53,991 nt of DNA, from positions 1-53,991 of the forward strand of contig JALOOP010000002.1 of assembly GCA_025454315.1 (NCBI GenBank), given 5' to 3'. The stretch is from Oculatellaceae cyanobacterium Prado106. GTDB taxonomy: Bacteria > Cyanobacteriota > Cyanobacteriia > Elainellales > Elainellaceae. Both the position numbers and the translations under genes were made by a program. Below the pieces are notes generated by a model. The model saw only the letters and a list, made by a program, of their open reading frames with translations, searched no databases and was not told the DNA's origin. Below are positions 50,490-53,991 of this stretch, piece after piece. How positions within the stretch are numbered: the first letter of the stretch is position 1; each line of letters opens with the position of its first letter.

Positions 50490-52879
50490 ATCACCGCCGC
50501 AGCCACGAAAGCGCCGTTGGCCATGTCACGGGCAAAGCCATCTACACCGACGAGCAGCGTCCGCTCCTGGGAATGCTGTCGATTTACCCTGTGATTGCGC
50601 CCCATGCCCATGCCCGTATCACCCGATTGGACACCGCTGCGGCCTATGAGGTACCAGGATTGGTCAGGGTGCTGACCGCTGCCGATGTGCCGGGGGTGAA
50701 TGATACGGGGGCGATCGTCCAGGATGAGGTGCTGTTTCCCACCGATACCGTGTCCTACTGGGGGCAAGCCGTCGCCTGGGCGGTGGCTGAAACCGAGACT
50801 GCTGCCCGGTTAGCCGCTGCCAAAGTCCAGGTCGAGTATGAGCCGCTGCCACCTATTTTGACGATTCAGGATGCGATCGCCACCCAAAACTTCCACACCT
50901 CGCCCCAGGTGATTCGTCGCGGCGCTCCCCAATCTGCCCTGGAAACCGCCGAACTGCGCCTGACCGGGGAAGTTGAGATGAACGGACAGGATCATTTCTA
51001 TCTAGAAACCCAAGCCAGTTGGGTAATCCCCGACGGTGAAGGCCATTACCAGGTCTATTCCTCTACCCAACACCCGACCGAAACCCAACTGATTGTCGCC
51101 AGAGTGTTGGGCATTACCAGCAATCAGGTCACCGTCACCTGTCTTCGCATGGGCGGTGGTTTTGGCGGCAAAGAAACTCAGGCCAATCCCTTTGCTTGTG
51201 TTGCGGCGATCGCTGCCCAAATCACAGGCCGCCCCGTCCGTGTCAAACTCAACCGCCAGCATGACATGATGCTCACGGGCAAACGTCATGGCTTTCTGGG
51301 GCAATACCAGGTCGGTTTCACGCGCCAGGGATTAATCACTGCTCTTGATGTCGATCTTTACGCAGACGGCGGCTGGAGTTTAGATCTTTCTCCCCCGGTG
51401 CTGATGCGCGCCATGGTTCACATTGACAATGCCTATTACATCCCTAATCTGGAAGTGCGGGGACAAATCGCCAGAACCCATAAAGCCTCTAACACGGCCT
51501 TTCGGGGCTTCGGGGGACCGCAAGGAATGATTGTCATTGAGGAGATTATCGATCGCATTGCCAGAACGCTCAAGCTCTCCCCCGAACTCGTCCGCGAACG
51601 CAACTTTTACCACGGCAGTGGGGAAACCAACACCACGCACTATGGACAGGAAATTGCCGATAATCGGATTCAGCGAGTCTGGCAAGAAGCACAGATGAAT
51701 GCACAGTTTTTAGAACGGAAATTGGCGATCGCCCAATTCAACAGCACCCACGCTTACCAAAAACGCGCCATCGCCATCACCCCCGTCAAATTCGGCATCT
51801 CCTTCAACAAAATTCAATACAACCAGGCCGGGGCACTGCTGCTGATCTACACCGACGGCAGCATCCAACTCAACCACGGCGGCACCGAAATGGGACAGGG
51901 CTTACACACCAAAATGCTCCAGGTCGCCGCCCGTACCCTCGGGGTCAGCCTCAGCCGCTTCCGGATGATGCCCACCAGCACCGACAAAGTCCCCAACACA
52001 TCTGCCACCGCCGCCTCCAGCGGTTCCGACCTCAACGGCCAAGCCGTCAAAGATGCCTGCGAAACGATCAAAGCCCGACTCGCCCCGATCGCCGCCCAAC
52101 TCCTCCTCCTCCTCCCTGACGAAATTCCCCAAATTAACGGCAAATCCAGCGAAGCCGATCTTCTCCAAGAACTCATTTTCGCAGAAGATACAATTCGCAG
52201 CCGGACTTATCCCGATCGCCAGGTTTCCTTTGAGGCCGTTGTGAAGCAGGCCTATTGCGATCGCATCAGCCTTTCCGCCACCGGATACTACCGCACCCCC
52301 AACCTATCTTGGAATCCCGAAACAGGCAAAGGCAACCCCTTCTACTACTTTGCCTATGGAGCAGCGGTCAGCGAAGTCGAAGTCGATGGCTTTACCGGAA
52401 CCTTTAAACTGCGTCAGGTAGACATTGTCCATGATGTGGGTGAATCTTTGAATCCCTTGATTGATCAAGGACAGGTCGAAGGTGGATTTGTCCAGGGTAT
52501 GGGTTGGTTAACGATGGAAGAACTGGTCTGGGACAACCAAGGAAGACTCAGAACGGATGCTCCTAGTACTTATAAAATCCCCACCATTAGCGAAATCCCA
52601 GAACACTTTCAGGTACATCTCCTAGAACGCGCCTCGCAACCCGGCGTGATCTACGGCAGCAAAGCCGTTGGGGAACCGCCGTTTATGCTGGCGATGTCGG
52701 TGAGAGAAGCCATTCGAGGGGCGATCGCCGCCTTCAGTCCTCCCTCTCTCGAACCCGACCACATCCCCCTCCCCTCCCCCGCCACCCCAGAAGCCATCCT
52801 CATGACCCTGGAAGCCTTGCAACAAAATGCATCCAGCGAAGTCCTGGTTAAACCCTGGTTAATAATAGAAAATCGATGA
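50486..52879 (+). CDS. xdhB: Xanthine dehydrogenase-type large subunit (molybdopterin)
   Basis: The 797-residue molybdopterin-binding subunit has an Ald_Xan_dh_C-type N-terminal domain and the molybdenum-cofactor domain. Key stretches are HFYLETQASWVIPD (about 172-185), RMGGGFGGKETQ (about 225-236), TAFRGFGGPQGM, GGTEMGQGLHTKM and the catalytic glutamate in GEPPFMLA near residue 730. A central Ser/Ala-rich stretch (ATAASSGSDLNGQ) matches family. The enzyme oxidises purines and passes electrons to XdhA. It depends on MoeA-made cofactor. Substrate preference (xanthine or other aromatic heterocycles) cannot be fixed from sequence alone. Confidence 0.93.
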   Translation: MNHRRSHESAVGHVTGKAIYTDEQRPLLGMLSIYPVIAPHAHARITRLDTAAAYEVPGLVRVLTAADVPGVNDTGAIVQDEVLFPTDTVSYWGQAVAWAVAETETAARLAAAKVQVEYEPLPPILTIQDAIATQNFHTSPQVIRRGAPQSALETAELRLTGEVEMNGQDHFYLETQASWVIPDGEGHYQVYSSTQHPTETQLIVARVLGITSNQVTVTCLRMGGGFGGKETQANPFACVAAIAAQITGRPVRVKLNRQHDMMLTGKRHGFLGQYQVGFTRQGLITALDVDLYADGGWSLDLSPPVLMRAMVHIDNAYYIPNLEVRGQIARTHKASNTAFRGFGGPQGMIVIEEIIDRIARTLKLSPELVRERNFYHGSGETNTTHYGQEIADNRIQRVWQEAQMNAQFLERKLAIAQFNSTHAYQKRAIAITPVKFGISFNKIQYNQAGALLLIYTDGSIQLNHGGTEMGQGLHTKMLQVAARTLGVSLSRFRMMPTSTDKVPNTSATAASSGSDLNGQAVKDACETIKARLAPIAAQLLLLLPDEIPQINGKSSEADLLQELIFAEDTIRSRTYPDRQVSFEAVVKQAYCDRISLSATGYYRTPNLSWNPETGKGNPFYYFAYGAAVSEVEVDGFTGTFKLRQVDIVHDVGESLNPLIDQGQVEGGFVQGMGWLTMEELVWDNQGRLRTDAPSTYKIPTISEIPEHFQVHLLERASQPGVIYGSKAVGEPPFMLAMSVREAIRGAIAAFSPPSLEPDHIPLPSPATPEAILMTLEALQQNASSEVLVKPWLIIENR

Positions 52880-52889
52880 AAAACACTGG

Positions 52890-53623
52890 TTAAATCGCTT
52901 CCTTCAGGTGCTGACGAAAGAACTGGGTTAGCTCACGCCAAGCGTCTGCTGCTGCCCCACGATGGTAGGACGATCGCTCATCACAGAAAAAGCCATGATC
53001 AGCATCCGGATACACTTTCAAGCGGTATTCTTTACCCAGTACCTTCAGTCGAGATTCAATCTGTTCAACCCGCTCATGGGGAATAAACGGATCAATGCCA
53101 CCGAAGAACAAATATAGGGGGACGGTGATATGGTCGATCGCATCCACCCACTCATCCAAAACCATGCCATAGAAGGGCGCTACCGCAGCAATTTGAGAAG
53201 ACAGCTTGCAGGCCGTCAAAAAGCTCAATCCACCCCCAAACAAAATCCAGTCACACCAATCTTATCCGGGTTGACATCAGGACGAGACTGAAGATAAGCC
53301 AGTACCGCTTGTAAATCATTTTCCATTGACTGGCCAAAATCCAGCCGATACATCATGGACATGGCTGCTTCGACTTGATCGTAGCCAAATTTCTTAGGGG
53401 ACAATTCTCGATAATATAAATCGGGGGTGAGAACCACATAACCCTCATGGGCAATACGAGCGGCAACATCCTGGATATGCGAGGTTAAGCCAAATGCCTC
53501 CATCAGCAAAAGCACCGCTGGTTTACGTTGAGGATCAGCGGGAGTGTGCAACATTGCAGGCATTTGTCCATCCGAGGTTGGAATACAGACATGTTGAATT
53601 TGAAGCGTTTCAGTTGCGTTCAT
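52890..53623 (-). pseudogene. Dienelactone hydrolase family, one-base frameshift
   Basis: Two adjacent frames are one gene. The first (53623 to 53225) encodes the alpha/beta-hydrolase start, …PDLYYRELSPKKFGYDQV… and VNPDKIGVTGFCLGV before an early stop. The second (53243 to 52890) starts FGGGLSFLTACK and carries the FFGGIDPFIP aspartate region and the HGFFC histidine. The family motif GFCxGG, with the nucleophilic cysteine, is intact if one C (G on the minus strand) is added to the five-base run at 53233-53237. Restored length is about 244 residues, normal for DLH. This could be an assembly error. The next gene to the right is an AraC-family remnant. Confidence 0.85.
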
Positions 53624-53716
53624 GTTCTGCCTCGCTAGCATCGATGTCTGAAGCGTAGCGAGTTCGCGATCTGTATTTCTAGAAGAAAGTTGCGTGATTT
53701 TTTAAAATTCTTGCGA

Positions 53717-53920
53717 TTACTGCTTTAGGAATTGTTTTGGAGACAGGCCAACAATTCGCTTGAACGATCGCGTCAAATGGCTTTGGTCACAAAACCCAAC
53801 CTGAAGCGCAATATCCGCTAGACTCAGTGAACGATGCTGTAGTAAATATTTGGCTCTCTCTACTCGGCAGTGCAGAATATATTGGTGGAGGGTGGCCAAT
53901 TCAAATCTGAAGTGCATCAC
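53717..53920 (-). pseudogene. AraC-family regulator remnant
   Basis: The 67-residue frame is the C-terminal helix-turn-helix pair of an AraC regulator: LHQYILHCRVERAKYLLQ, then LADIALQVGFCDQSHLTRSF and GLSPKQFLK. An in-frame TAG lies directly upstream of its GTG/ATG start, and no sensor-domain coding appears in the 71 bases up to the window edge. It is a 5'-truncated gene or a break at the edge of a rearrangement. Confidence 0.7.
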
Positions 53921-53991
53921 CTAGAAGGTTGCTCTAGAGGGACTCATAGGGATAGTCTGATGTTTACGACAACAAAAAGGCACCCCCATGA

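Overview
The window comes from a cyanobacterium. The evidence is the very frequent HIP1 octamer GCGATCGC, an NblB-type HEAT protein of phycobilisome turnover, families largely typical of cyanobacteria (DUF4079, DUF928, DUF4347, CHASE2 cyclases, cyanobacterial cynABDS order) and several kinds of cyanobacterial dispersed repeat. These repeats are CCCCACT heptamer arrays, CGCAGAGACGCAGAG elements and palindromic MITE-like elements. No genus can be assigned from this alone.

Layout, left to right. 1-5095 is a minus-strand stress block: a small membrane protein, a short Crp/Fnr regulator, a zinc-ribbon protein, then a putative operon ric (di-iron Fe-S repair) - CopD-like - YwiC-like, and a PstS-like phosphate-binding protein. 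A TTGAC-N4-GTCAA palindrome lies at class II spacing in front of ric. 5406-15078 is mixed: a frameshifted acidic-repeat protein, an MnmD-type tRNA methyltransferase, a 12-unit tandem array interrupted by a MITE, two Uma2 nucleases (one with a repeat-borne frameshift), an M16 protease, a DUF2600 (tetraprenyl-beta-curcumene synthase-like) terpene synthase and a TPR membrane protein. 15299-20150 holds comEC, a DUF4079 membrane protein and hemB.

20465-34009 is the most distinctive accessory region. It has four plus-strand genes: a TpsB outer-membrane transporter whose linker is built from dispersed repeats, a CHASE2-class III nucleotide cyclase, a DUF928 exported protein, and a 2346-residue adhesin with an N-terminal DUF4347, 17 Ig-like repeats and RTX calcium repeats. 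No TpsA passenger is present. Strong terminators follow. 34266-40955 is mostly housekeeping: ferredoxin, two unknown proteins, a third Uma2, DAHP synthase, NblB, a CBS protein and MoeA.

41236-41307 is tRNA-Thr(CGT). 41747-45562 is the cyanate operon cynA-cynB-cynD-cynS; its CynA carries an unusual 120-residue N-terminal extension ahead of an internal Tat/lipoprotein signal. 46488-48738 is a divergent two-component pair (REC-AraC regulator and PAS histidine kinase). 49053-52879 is xdhAB (xanthine dehydrogenase-type molybdoenzyme), which depends on molybdenum cofactor made by MoeA. The window ends in a dienelactone hydrolase gene broken by one missing base and an AraC-family remnant.

Repeat invasion of genes is the main theme. 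Repeats reach into tpsB, comEC, a Uma2 gene and the sequence in front of moeA, and four genes are frameshifted or truncated. The homopolymer frameshifts could also be assembly errors, and this cannot be settled from the sequence.
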